From contig OZ017748.1 in the NCBI GenBank assembly GCA_963969365.1, forward strand, positions 3,469,001-3,533,000: a DNA stretch of 64,000 bases, given 5' to 3'. Positions 23,574 through 36,000 of this stretch are shown here, piece by piece. The position numbers and the translations under genes are program-made. Below the pieces are notes generated by a model. That model was not told the origin of the DNA and did no database searches. It was given only the letters and a program-made list of their open reading frames with translations. Source of the stretch: Asterochloris sp. CNOR1. Its lineage: Eukaryota; Chlorophyta; Trebouxiophyceae; Trebouxiales; Trebouxiaceae. The first letter of the stretch is position 1; every line of letters begins with the position of its first letter.

Positions 23574-26500
23574 ATGTCTGTCAAACAGCTGAGGCATGCC
23601 CAGCAGACAGTTGCCAGCCTTGCAGCACCTCAGAGCTTTGGAGTCAAGATACAGAGAACTGCACAGGAAAGCAGCCGCCTGCAAGGCTTCCTCACTGAGC
23701 TGCGGCGCCTGACTCAGGTGCACAACTGCCACAAGGAACTCGAGGTCCTTAAGGTACAGGCAGCCCACTCATATTTGATCTTAGCAGTCGTGCAGTTTGT
23801 GCATGTCAGGAGGGGTTCAACAAAGACTCAGCCTGCCAATGCATGCTCTAATTCAACGTGCAGGTGCTTGCTAGATCCCTCAAGCAGCTGTCCCAGGGGC
23901 CTGAGGATGGAAGCACCAATCTGGCCTCCAGCCTGCTGCTGGAGGTGCTGTTTTTCAATAACAGCCGCCACCTACACAAGCAGCTGCTGTCCAGCCTCAG
24001 GCAGCTGGCCCCCCAGCAGAGAGACCAGGCTGGGCGGCTGCTGGCCTCAAAGATTGCAGCAGCGGTGGGGGAGCTGCGTGGAAAGCTGGAGCACGGCCTG
24101 CCGCAGCACATGCCCCTGCCGGCAGCAGTCTCAGCAGTATTGGACGACGCGGCCCTCAGGCCTGTGCTGAGGTGAGGCCACGCAGCGTTTAGTCACTGCT
24201 TTTGACAGGCATCTTCTCTCTGAAAACCAGCTCACCTGAATCCAACCACAAAACAGGCTGCAAATGGAGTCGCAACCTGCCTGGCCGCTGGTTTGACTGT
24301 GCCCCTGCGCATTGCAGGTCTTGCTGCCCTGAACTACTTGAGGTCCTGCCAGCAGCCATCCTGGCTGTCACAGCAGCCGGCAAGGCAGGATCACATCTGC
24401 CGGCAGACCTCACGCACGCTGCCCAGGAGGCAGTCTCCTGCCTTTACTCCCTGCTGCAAACTTTTGGCTTGGAGGTGGCCTCTGCTGATGGAAAGCCTGG
24501 AGCAGAGGGGATCTGTTTGACCGCAGATGCCATGATGAGCATTCTGCAGGTGGGTGCAGCAGGCAGGTGCATGATACACTTGGTTCCGCCGATGCATCAG
24601 CCTCAGCATGGCTAGACCTGTGGATTGGGTAGGCTCCCTAATGCCCCCAGTCCACTATTGCTGCCTCCCGTACTCGATGTGCATTGTTATGTCTGCAGCC
24701 TGAGAGTGTTCACATCAGCATTATCGCTTATGTCGCTGATGCATTGCCTCAACAGCAAGGTGTGGTGATGCAGGGCTTCTCTATAGCCAGGGAGGCCATG
24801 TCGTCTGCTGCAGCAACGCTGCAGTGCGCTGCAGCTCTGCCGCGGGCTGATGCAGGGCAGCTGGCAGAAGCTGTTGCCAACGGGCTGTTTGGCAGGCCTG
24901 GCGGCCGCTGGCATGCAGCAGATGCAGGATCAGGTGACCTTTCAGACTTGCTTCTGCAGAAATTGTCCACAGGAGTAACAGATGCAAAGTGTAAGCAATT
25001 TTTCATTGCTGGCCCTTTACGTGGGCTGCTGCCTAGATACCACGTGAGCTGCAGCTGGTGCTTGTCAAGTAAGCTCTGGGCAACTGACACGCTCCCTGAA
25101 AGCCTGAGCTGGGCGGCGTCTGTTGGGCATACATGCTCTGGCTGGTCAGGTGACTGAGCCCGGCAGCACAGTCTGTTTACCATATTGTCTGCATGACCTG
25201 CAGGGACACCCAGCTTTGCAGCGACCAGCTTGATTGAGAGCCGCTGGCGGAGGCAGGATACAAGCCTGGCGCAGCAGCTGCAGCAGCTGTCGGGGAGTGG
25301 CTGGATCTGTGCAGTGAAGGGGTTGCTGCAAGCACTCCCAGCGCCTGTGCAGGCCACGCCGCTGCTGTGGACTCCCACACAGGCTGCAGAGGCTGTGCAG
25401 GTGCGAGCAGCTGGAGAGGCGGCGAGACAACTATGCCAAAGCTGCTGCATGACCAGTGCCGAGTGGGGCAAAGGCGCTGCGTCTCTGCATGGCCAGGCAG
25501 CACACAACTGTCGAGCCGCTGTGCATTGTCTTTTCTACCCAGGCTGTACCTCGTGCGCTGCAGGGTCTTCCTGGAGCGCCCCGCGTGCAGCTTCTGGCCG
25601 CGCACGTCGCCCTCCCGGCCATCTGCAGCGCCCTCACGGCTGCCACTGAGACCCATGCAAAGTACCATGCAGTGGGGGCGCTGGCAGCCTGCCTGGAACA
25701 GATGAAGGCCCTGCTGCAGGCAAGCTGTCTGCTTGGCAGCCATGAAGGCACTGCTGCAGGCATGTCGCAATGTGTTGATTGATAGCGGGTCCACCCATCA
25801 ATGCGCTGCTGCACTGACAGCCGCGTTGCCTTGCTATAGCAGGCAGAGGACTACAGCAGCATAGGCACAGCAGCCCTGCCAGCTGTATGAGCTAACCGAT
25901 GAACGATGGTGTGCACCATCCATGGCTGGTCCATCGCCTCCCAGCAGCATCTGCTGTCCTGATGGCTGGCCATCAGCCTGGGCAGCAGCCCTGCTAGCTG
26001 CATGAGCTGATTCCTGAATCGTGCTGTGCCCCACCAACGGCCACCCAATGGCTGGTGTATGAAGTCCCAGCAGCATGTGCTGTCCTGACGGTGATGCTGG
26101 CTGGCCCCGCAGGAGGTCAAGGCCCCATCAGACGTCGGCCGGCAGCACTGTCATGGGGTGACATCTTGCATGCAAGCTGGCAACTTATCTGATCTGACGC
26201 TAGGCTCAGCAGACAGCAGCACTGCCAGTCCAGGTGCGCCATTTCCAGATCAAAAGCCACATGGCATGCGTGGCACTGTTTGGCGAAGTATTGCGGAATG
26301 CCAATCTGGGCCCTATAAACGATCCTTAGGTGTGCTGTCTCAGGGCAGCCCTGGCTTCAGCTTATGTCACACCTGGAGCTGTTGGACGCCAGTGGCAGGG
26401 AGGAGCTCACCCAGCTCATGCTGCAGATCTTCCAGGCAAGCCCAGAAATTTGGTTGGCCCAACCTGATGACTCCCCTGCATGTACCCAGCCTTGCATTAC

Positions 26501-27033
26501 CTCCTCAAGCATCCCTGCTGCACTTTTGGCAAGCCTGCATTCAGCCTCACATGTCCCTCAGACGTGTAAATGCTGCAGCTGTGCCAGGCAGGGCTATATG
26601 CCCCAGCCTCATCACCCAGTCCGTTGAAGCTGCTCGAGCATGCGCTGCTCCCTTTATCTCTGCATGTAAGCCATCGCCCCGCCTTGTTGGCCTCAAATAC
26701 ATACTTGCAAGTTTCTGTGCTCATCCTGCAGACCAAACAGGTCCTGGCGGCTTACAGCGTTTGCTGCAGCTGGTGCCCATGTTCTCCCACGCCTGGCTCT
26801 TCCGGCAGCAAGCATGGGCAGAGCTGCTGTGCACGCTGGTCCATGCTCACCTCCCTGAACAGGCTACACAAAAGGAGCCATAACATCCCCCCTGGCTGCA
26901 GCAGGGGATTCAGTCAAGCACTTCAATAGCAATGTTCAGTCACCAGTACTGGCCATTCGTCTGCAGGACCCCATCCTTCAGTCATACAACCAGTCTGAGC
27001 AGGCTTTCCAGTGCTTCCTGGACCTAGTGCACC

Positions 27034-27075
<42 letters not shown>

Positions 27076-30000
27076 CTGGCTCAGCTTCAGAGGCAGGCCT
27101 CTGGATGCTTGAGCTCGCCCAGAAGCTGATCACCATCAGTGAGTGACCAAAATCCACACACCCCTTGCCAAAGCTCATCTGTGCACCAACCAAAGCTGCC
27201 CTGCAGCTTCCAATGCCTATCCTGTGCATCTCTGGCTGCAGACAGATTTGTCTGGCTGCTGCAGGGCCACCCCAAAAGGGCATCTATTCCCTGCTGGGCA
27301 GCCTGGTGCAGTACATTGGGGCTCACAAGCTGCTGCACCTCCAGCCAGACCTGGTCGGTCAGCTTCTGGCTGCCATGGAGCACAGCACCCTGGGCTCGGT
27401 AGTGCCCAACCTGCTGCGCAAGCTCCTGGAGCAGCTGCGCAAAGAGCTGCTGGCAGCAACAGGTGTACTCTCTCCTTGAGCTGAATTGTGACTGCTCCAT
27501 TGTGAGTCAACAGATGCTTGCAGTGGATATGTGAAGCTTGCTGTCGCTGCACAGCTGCCTGCTCAAGTAACAGGTGAGGCAGGCTGTACATAGCAATAAG
27601 TAGCACTTTCATTTTTGACTGCTTGTCACTTGTTTGCAGGTAGCCACGATGAGGGCATGCGGCAGTGGCGCCAGCAGTGGTCTCCAGCGTTGCTGGCTGG
27701 CCTACTGAACAGCCGTGAGGAGCTCCGTCAGGCTGTAGCAACTCAGGCCATTCCAGTTGTGCTGCAGCTGGACAATGCCAGCCTGCTGCACCTGATGAGG
27801 GCAGCACTTGACGCGCCGCAGCAGCAGGTAACGGTGCTGGCCACCATGTTGCTTGATCTGCTTCCTTGGTCCTGCTTGTCAAAAGGCCCTACAAATAGCT
27901 GCCAGCCGCGCCTGCAGGCAAGCATGTTGAGATTCAACCCAGGATGTATGCCGCCTTCTGCAAAGTAACCTACAGCAGAACGCAGGCCCAGAGCCCCTTG
28001 TTGCAGGTTGCAGCGTGGTGGCTTGCTCAAAGCCGCCCATCAGTTGCATTTGACTCAGATGAAAGCTGTTGTCTCTGAGAAAGGGTTGTCACCTGGTCAC
28101 TGAGCAATGCTGGCTGCAGATCTCTGGTGTGGTGGCTCTGCTCAAGGCGGCTCACCAGCTGCACCTGGCAGATGGCTTGGAGGCGGTCAGCCTGCAGGAG
28201 GGGGAGGTGGCCATCCCTGCATCCCTGCTGCAGCGGGGTGTGCGACATGCATCAGAGGCTCTACGGGTGGACGTCATGCAGCTGTGCTGCATGGGCATGG
28301 CCTCGACCAGGCCACCAAGTGAGCCTGCCTGTGAAAACGGCTCTGCTGTGCCAGCCTCGCCAGGTGCTGTGCTTTTTGCATGTGGTCAGCTTCTGGACCC
28401 TGCACATCTGTGGCTCTGTATCAGCTGGCTGCACAGCGCACCTGCAAGTGTGTATACATCTCACCTCCTCCCTTGGCTCTCACAAAGTGCTGTGGGCACT
28501 CTGCAGGCAACCTGGAGCTGAGCCTGATGGCTGAGAGCCTGCAGCTCAACATGCGCTGCGCCGCTGGGCTGCGCCACAAGGTGGCCAGCCACCTGGACAG
28601 GCTTATGCAGCGCATCCTGGTGTCGACGATGAGCATGCTGAGCAGGCGCCACAGGGCTAGCAGTGGGGGCTCAGATGATGAGGCCGACGCAGAGACACAA
28701 GGTGAACACCCAACCTGTGCTTACCTCTGCCATGGGGGCGGTTTGCGCCACGTTGATGTCTGCTATGTGCATGCTCAGAAGCTCAACATGGCTGGCAGCA
28801 GTGACTTGGGCGACAAGGTAGAAACGCTGAAGGTCAAACAGCTGCCTGCTCCTTGCGCCTAGCAGTCTTCAGGGCAGGCATCGCTGTGGTCCATCGCCCC
28901 TCACAACAGCGCAGCTGAGGCAGCGTGTGCATGCCCTGTATTTTTAGCATACAGAGATGGCATCACAGCAAGCCACAGCTGCGCCTGCCTGCATGCAGGG
29001 CTGCAGCGCCTGCAGGATTTTGTGCAGTGGGTGACAGGCTACCTGGTGGCCTGCCTCTACCCTGAGGCCCCTAGCTCTCGCAAGTACCTGGCCATGCAGC
29101 TGCTCAACACGGTGCTGGACGTGTGGCAGACCCCCAATGGCTCTACCAAGTTCTACCAGAGGCCTGAGGACACAGTCCTGGAGAGTAGCGGCGCGCTGCG
29201 CATTGGGCAGCACACCTTCGCGCCTTTCTGCCCAGGGTTTTTTGGACCTGACTTGACGCAGAAGTTGCTGGGTGAGGCACGTTTACTGGTTTTGGTCGTT
29301 ACATGGCATGGTTGTGTAAATCAGGGTGATGTGGAATGATGATGGCATTGCTGGGGGAGTGGCAGCTTTGCACATTGAACGGCAGAGGTGTGTGCCCTTC
29401 TGCTCAGGCTTTATTGGTTTGGAAACTCACCAGTCACGCTGTGAGATGTATCTGGCAGCAAATGGCCTTGCATGTGAATGTGGAGCTGCTTTGCTCCTCA
29501 GAGCATTGTCTGTTGGACTACCAGAAACTGCACTGGACAGCTGAAAGCAGCTGCAGCACCTGGCCCTGGTGGCACATGTTCATTAGTCAATAGCGTGCTG
29601 TGGGTGTGCAAGAGCTATGCTGGACAGGCGGCATCAGCTGCGGCAGCTGCCCATGTGTAACTTGGCAAACGAATTGCTGCTGATACTGGAGAAAGGTGCT
29701 CTGCACATCTGTGTTGCGTGCCCTTTAGTGGGATGCTGCTGATGCTGCAGGGACTGCGCTGGACAGCTGGGACCAGCTGAGGCAGCTGGCAGTGGCTGCG
29801 CTGGCCAGGATGCCCGCCCCACTGCCAGGGCTGCGGGAGCCTGCCCAGGTGGAGGGGGTGCTGCGCTGGGCCTGCAGCCTGCTGGACAGCCCCAGGCAGC
29901 GTGAGGCTGATGCAGGTGTGCTGGGAGAGGTGGGCACAAAATCCCCTGCTGTGAGGTGCAATCAGCAGCGGGCTGCGGTCCCAGGTGGTGTGAGGCTGAT

Positions 30001-33000
30001 GCAGGTGGGCTGGGGCTTGAAGAGCATCAATGCCCCTGCTGTGAAGTGGACCAACTGAGGCTTGCTTCAGGCGAGGCAAAGGTGGTGCAGGTGAGCTTAG
30101 TGGGCGTGGTGTGGAAGGACCTGAATGGAGGCTAGGAGGCCACATATCCCATGCAGGGGCCATGGTGGACTCACAGAATGCCACCCTGTGCATTGCGTAT
30201 AAGCTAGGCCCAGCTGTACATGGGAGCTGCATCGAATTGTGTGGTTGCCACTCATCGTGCTGTGCATGATGGCTTATCTGTGTTTAAGCCTGGCCACCTC
30301 TGATGGAGGCTGCTAGACAGACCAGCTGCCCTGAGCCTTTCCTGTGAACCCAATAGAAGTAAGACAAGCTGCAGCTTGTCTGTCTTTGCTGTGCAGGGGG
30401 TCGCTTGTTGGGCATGATCTTCACAAAGTACACTGTCCAGCTGCGCTGGCACATGAAGGTGTTTCCCAGCATCTCAGCCTCGCCCAACACAGATCAGCAG
30501 AAGCCACCAGGCGAGGAAGGCCTGACAATCCTCTGCTTCCTGGCAAGCCTACTTGGGCAGCTTCAGGTGCGAAGGTCAAAGAGGCACTACCCTGTGATCA
30601 GCAAAGCCTGCAGCTGGTGACGCCTCAGGCGTCATGATGCCTAGCACTGCCTGACTTGGGTTCCCCAGTCCGCACCTGCTGAGGCCCAGGATGGAACTGG
30701 CAAGGTTACTGCCCTGCCTGCCCTGACGAGGCCTGCAACTCCTCTCTGCTGGAGCCATCTGGCACGTCTGCAACTGTGCTGTCAAGTCCAATGCCAACCA
30801 AGTTCCTACACGCTGTTAGGGACCATAAGCAGAGCCTACTTTGCTGGAGCTGTACAACCTGCGACTATGACGCAAGCAGGCCAATGCGGCAAATGCCCAA
30901 GTCCTGCTGGCAACCTTCTTGCCCTGCCTTCTCAAGCAGCAACTATGAATGGGTGCTGCTCGAGCCACCAGCCAGGCCTCTAAGCTGGCAGCAAGTGTCT
31001 TATATCCTGCTGGCTGTCTGCAGGTCAGAATAGCAGCTGCCAAGGACTCGCTATGGGCAGCCTGTCAGCAGAGTCTGGCTCATGGGACGTTGCTGACCCT
31101 GCGCTACCTGGTGCTGCTGGTTCCTTGGAGGGATGTCATGCAGAGCCAGGGGGGCGCACAACCCCTCAGGCAGTGGGTCGGGCAGCTGCTGGATACTCTG
31201 CTGGTGGCCACAGATCTGGTGCTGCCCCATCTGGCACAAACTGGCACACTCATAGGTGAGCTGTGGCTGGCTCCTAGTCCAGATTGTGCAGTAGGTGGCC
31301 TCCCTTGCTCTGCTGCTGCTTGCCCTTTGTCCCCCTCCTAGTGTGTAGCAACTTTGGAGGCACAGGGTGCGTAACAGGTGATAGGGGCAGTGCTTACCAA
31401 TGGTTCTGCAAGCAGACAACTGTCAGTGCAGCCCTGAGATGAGCCGACTCGGTGCAGTGCCTCCTGGCTGCGATACTTAGGCGAGCTGACTCAGGCGCCT
31501 TCACTGACGCAAGCTGACTCAGGCCGTCTGGTGCTCCAGCAAGGCAGAGGCAGGCTCACTCAGCGTGTCTTTGCCCTGTAACTGCAACAAGGCAAAGGCA
31601 GGCTCTCACAGCATGTCTGTCTCCTGCAGGCAAAGGCTGGTTCACAGGATCATCTATGCCCTACAGCAGGGCTTACGCAACTACCTGTGCTGCGGAAGCT
31701 CCCAGGCCAAGCCTCAGCCATGCTTAGCAGTAGCGTCTGCTGCATTGAGCAGGCCCACATCGTGTTTCTGTCTGCTCACATTCTCATGCACATGTGACAA
31801 CCCTGTCTGTGCCCTGCAGATGCTCATGAAGTCGATGCCGAGGACTGGCCAGCAGATGCGGAGGGTAATGGTGGCCCCAGCTCTGCAGCCCAGGCCACCA
31901 CCACAGGGTGCTGGCTCACCATGAAGGAGACAGCCCTTGTCATGGGCTGCCTGGCCTGCAGCACGGGGCTGACAGGTGGGTCGCCTGAGACACAGGTTGG
32001 CCATGCTTGCGGCACAGCAGCAGGCCGGCCTGAAGCCAAGCATCAAGCTCACCTCAGAGCCCAAGTGGCAGACTCTGGCGCACGTCGGGCCCAGACGCAC
32101 AGGATGTGTGACACTGCAGCTGCCTGCATGCTCGGTCAACTAATTGCAGCTAGCAGGCAGTAAGAGGTGGGCAGTGTTGTGGCTGCTAGGGGCCCCGCAG
32201 GGTGACCTTTGCCTGTGCTGGCCGGCCTCTGCTGTGCCCCAAACACCAATACACAGGTGTTTGAAAAGGCAGAACCTGCCAGGCCCAATAGCCAATACCC
32301 TATGGCACCTCCCAGATGCGCAGCCGCTGTTTGATTACGCTATCCTCAACAAGAAAGTGCAACACAGTGTTGACATGTGCAGATGCTGCGTGCTGCTGCA
32401 GGTGTTGAGGATGAGGCAGGCCATGTTCTGACAGCGGCCCAGGTGCAACGGATGGGCCACTGTCTTGTGGACGCCCTGCTTCGGCTGCAGCACTATGGCG
32501 CTATAGACAAGACGGCAGAGGGGTTCCAAATGATCATCAAGAGGTGCAACCTGCACTCCAGGGCCTGCACTGAGCAAGTGCTGACCCCTTTCCCCAGAGC
32601 AGAGCCATGTGCATCTTACATGGCTTGGTAAAAATGCTGATGCCGTTTGTGGCGCGGCCTGCAGTGCTCGTGGCCTCTGCTCTTTGCAGGTCTTCAATGC
32701 TAGCAACAGTGACTTGCGTGCCAGTTGTGCACAAGATGCCAGCACCTTCAGAGGGGCAGCCTGCAGCATAGACAGTGCATACCCGCTTTGTCGCTACACG
32801 TCTAGCAGCCAGGGGTCTCTCACATCAGCACTCGTTTGTCCTGTGGCAGGTGCTGAGATCAAGCCCTGCCTTGTGTTGCAGGCGGCCATCATGAACTCAT
32901 GCGTGCTTGAGTTAACCCCTTGCCTGCACACCTCTGGAGTAGACCATACCGTCGAGCTTTGTTCATTCACATCCCAAAAGCTGACCATCCATGATCTTCC

Positions 33001-36000
33001 CCCTGCCTGCAGGCTACTGGAGGAGCCGTCCCAGGAGCTGAATGCTTTGCCCATGTGCTGGCTGCAGCAGCTGCTGGACCATGTTGCTCGTCCTGGGCAG
33101 ACTGTGGACGACATTGTGCGCCGCAGCGCCGGGCTGCCCTATGCTTTTGTGGCCCTGTTTGCTGCCGAGCCTGGGGGCCGTGTCAGGCCGCTACTGCAGA
33201 AAGGTGGGCCTGTCGAGCTGTGCGCACCCCATCCTTCTACCAGCCTAGCACAGCCCAGATGTGGGCATCAGAGCTCTAGTGCACATCCTGGCTTGATGCG
33301 TTCACTCCTACAATCAAGTCAACCTTGTCAGTCATTCAGCTAATGCTGTTTTGCAAAGCCCTACGCTCTGGGCAACAGGTTGAGTGCTTTATACTCAAAG
33401 ACTGTGCAAGCACCTTTTGTGCTGTTCCTGGTGCGTGAGTCTGGTGTGTGCTGCAGGTCTGAATCAGGTGTTGCAGATAGCTGGCAACACGAAGGGGGAG
33501 TCCATGCCAAGAGTGCATGCTCTGAACATCATCCGCATGGCCTTCAGCAACACTGCCCTGGCCAAGGACATCTCTGAGTTCTTGCAGCGAGGTGTGTGGC
33601 CCTGTCCATGGCTCTGCTGTATGTTTGGGGGCGGGAAGCTTGTTGTGTTGCTAGCCTGGGCCCCACGTTGGCCAAGCCCAATACCTCTTGGGCACCACCA
33701 CATGATTGTCATGCAGCGAGCCTAGTTGCCTTGTTGCACTAATGCTGGCCACCAGCAGTCGCGAACCTGTGCCTCAGTGACTGCTGCAGGCATCGAGGTG
33801 GCAATCATCGCCATGGCTGCTCCAGAGTGGGAGGTTCGCAATGCTGCCAGTCTTGCCTTCACCTCTCTGCTGGTCCGTCTGCTTGGCTTCAGGAACCCCA
33901 GCAAGGTCAGGCCCCTGCCCTTCAAGTTGCCACACACTGCCTCTGCCGATTGACCTCTCATCATGCAATGTAGAAGTGCCCAAGACTGCGCAGCGCCACT
34001 GCACACCCCTGTATGGTGGCTCGAGCTGAGCTTGCCCTGCCTGAGTCCTGAGTTGCTGCTCGCGCCTGTCCATCGTGTGCTGATGATGTTTTTACATTGA
34101 AGCCTGTCCTGTGCAACCCAATTTCAATTAGCTTACCAACAGCCGCTGAAACCCCTGCTTCAGGGACAGCAGCGCCGCGGCGCAAGCGGCGCAGACCTGT
34201 TTGCCCGGTGTCCAGGCCTGCACGCCTTTCTTCTGGCAGAGCTACAGGATGCTGCTGCCCAGCTGCAGCGCGAAGGGTCTGCGCTGCACCCCAGCTTATT
34301 CCCCGTCCTCATCCTGCTCTCGCACCTCAAGTGGGCATACCATAGTTTGGAGGCAGCTTGTGGCCAAGTGAATGCGGTATACACTGCGCAACTGATGGCA
34401 GCCCGCATGAGTCGGCACAGCATGTTGTGCAACCTGCAGGGCGCTGATCAATTACTGTGATCCCTGGAGCCCGCACTCAACCTGGCTGCTCAAAAAACCA
34501 TTTGCTGTTGGCTGCTTTTGGTTTGGCCACTCAGGGGCCCGCCCGGGCAATCGAGGCTCATCCACAGGGCGTCACCCCAGTCCATGTGCCCAGCAATGAA
34601 CCTCCTTGACTTGTCTGCCTGCTCTTCCAGGCTACCTGTCTGGCCACATCCTTGTTGTGACGCTCAGTTGCTGGCTGGCGGGCTGCCCCAGGTTTGTGTC
34701 AAAGCTCACCAGTGTCTTCACGGACCCCCTTCCCTCACCATGCAGGACCTCCACCAGCAGCATCAACAACAGGAAGTACAGTCCTGCCCACCTCCAGGCC
34801 ATGGTGCAGCGCTGCACTGCTGTAGGGCCCCACGCAGTGCGGCATCTGGCTGCACGGGCCCTGGCCCCGCTGATTGAGCCAGGGCAGCTGAGCCCCATGC
34901 TGCTACAGCTGGTCCGCCGCTTGCCAGGCCCAGACTTACCTATCACCTCGCACAACGAAGTGAGGGCCATGCCTCTTTTGGATTGCTGCCCATCATAAAG
35001 ACTTCATGGCTAGCATGTGCGCAACCGGAACAAAGGCGACGGCACTTGCTGAGCCTATGTAGTCTGAATGCTGGCAGTAAGAGGCTCAGGCTGCTACCCT
35101 GTTTTGCGAGCAGTACAAAATTTGCTTGATACGATACAATTTGAGGGAATCTTGACTTGCATGGCTTTGTGTGAACTCCAAGCCCTCTTGCCTACCAAGT
35201 ACTGTTGTGCAGCCCCTGCACAATAGCATTGCTACCGCATTTGCTGCCGCGTGCAGATGCAGGCAACCAGCTGCCGTCTTGCATAAAGTCTGGCGCTGAG
35301 CGCATCAGCAATGTGGCTGCAGGTGCATGGCACCCTGCTGCAGCTGAAGACCCTGCTGCTGGACAGCAGGCCTCCCCAGGAAGACCTGCAGGCGCTGCTG
35401 CCAGAGCTGCAGGCTAAGCTGTGGCTGCTGGGAGTTGCATGCCGTTGCCCGCCGCTGCAGGCACAGATGGCTGCCGTGGCGACCCAAGCCCTCGCGGCTG
35501 TCCAGTGCCCGCTCCCTGCTGCAGCGGCTTTTGCACAGGCTGCTCAAGTGCATGCACGGGCAGTGGTGCTGCTGTCGGGGGCGGCCAGCGAGGCGCGGCT
35601 GCCTGTGCAGCAAGCGAAGGTGGCAGACGCAAAGCAAGAGAGATGTGGGCTGCATGCGCAGCAAGCGTCTCAGGCAGAGGGAGGTGTTGGCACTGCCGGC
35701 ATGGCAAGGCTACCCATGGCTGCTGAGGCTGCCAAGCGGGCGGCAGCGTTGCTGTTTGGCCCAGATATGTCGCGCTGGTGTGGGCCGAGTGACCCGCAGG
35801 ATGTGGCAGCAGCCATGGGGAGCAGCTGCTATGAGGTTGCAGCTGCTTGCCTGAGGGGTGTCCTGCTGCAACAGTACGAGCAGGGCATTGCAGGTGATCC
35901 CTGACTTGTGGCCATCTTGCTTTTGCTTAGGCAGTGGCAGTGGGCCACTATGACGCCACAACTCCAGGCCGGGGTGCCCCTTGCATGGCTTGCTTTTGGC

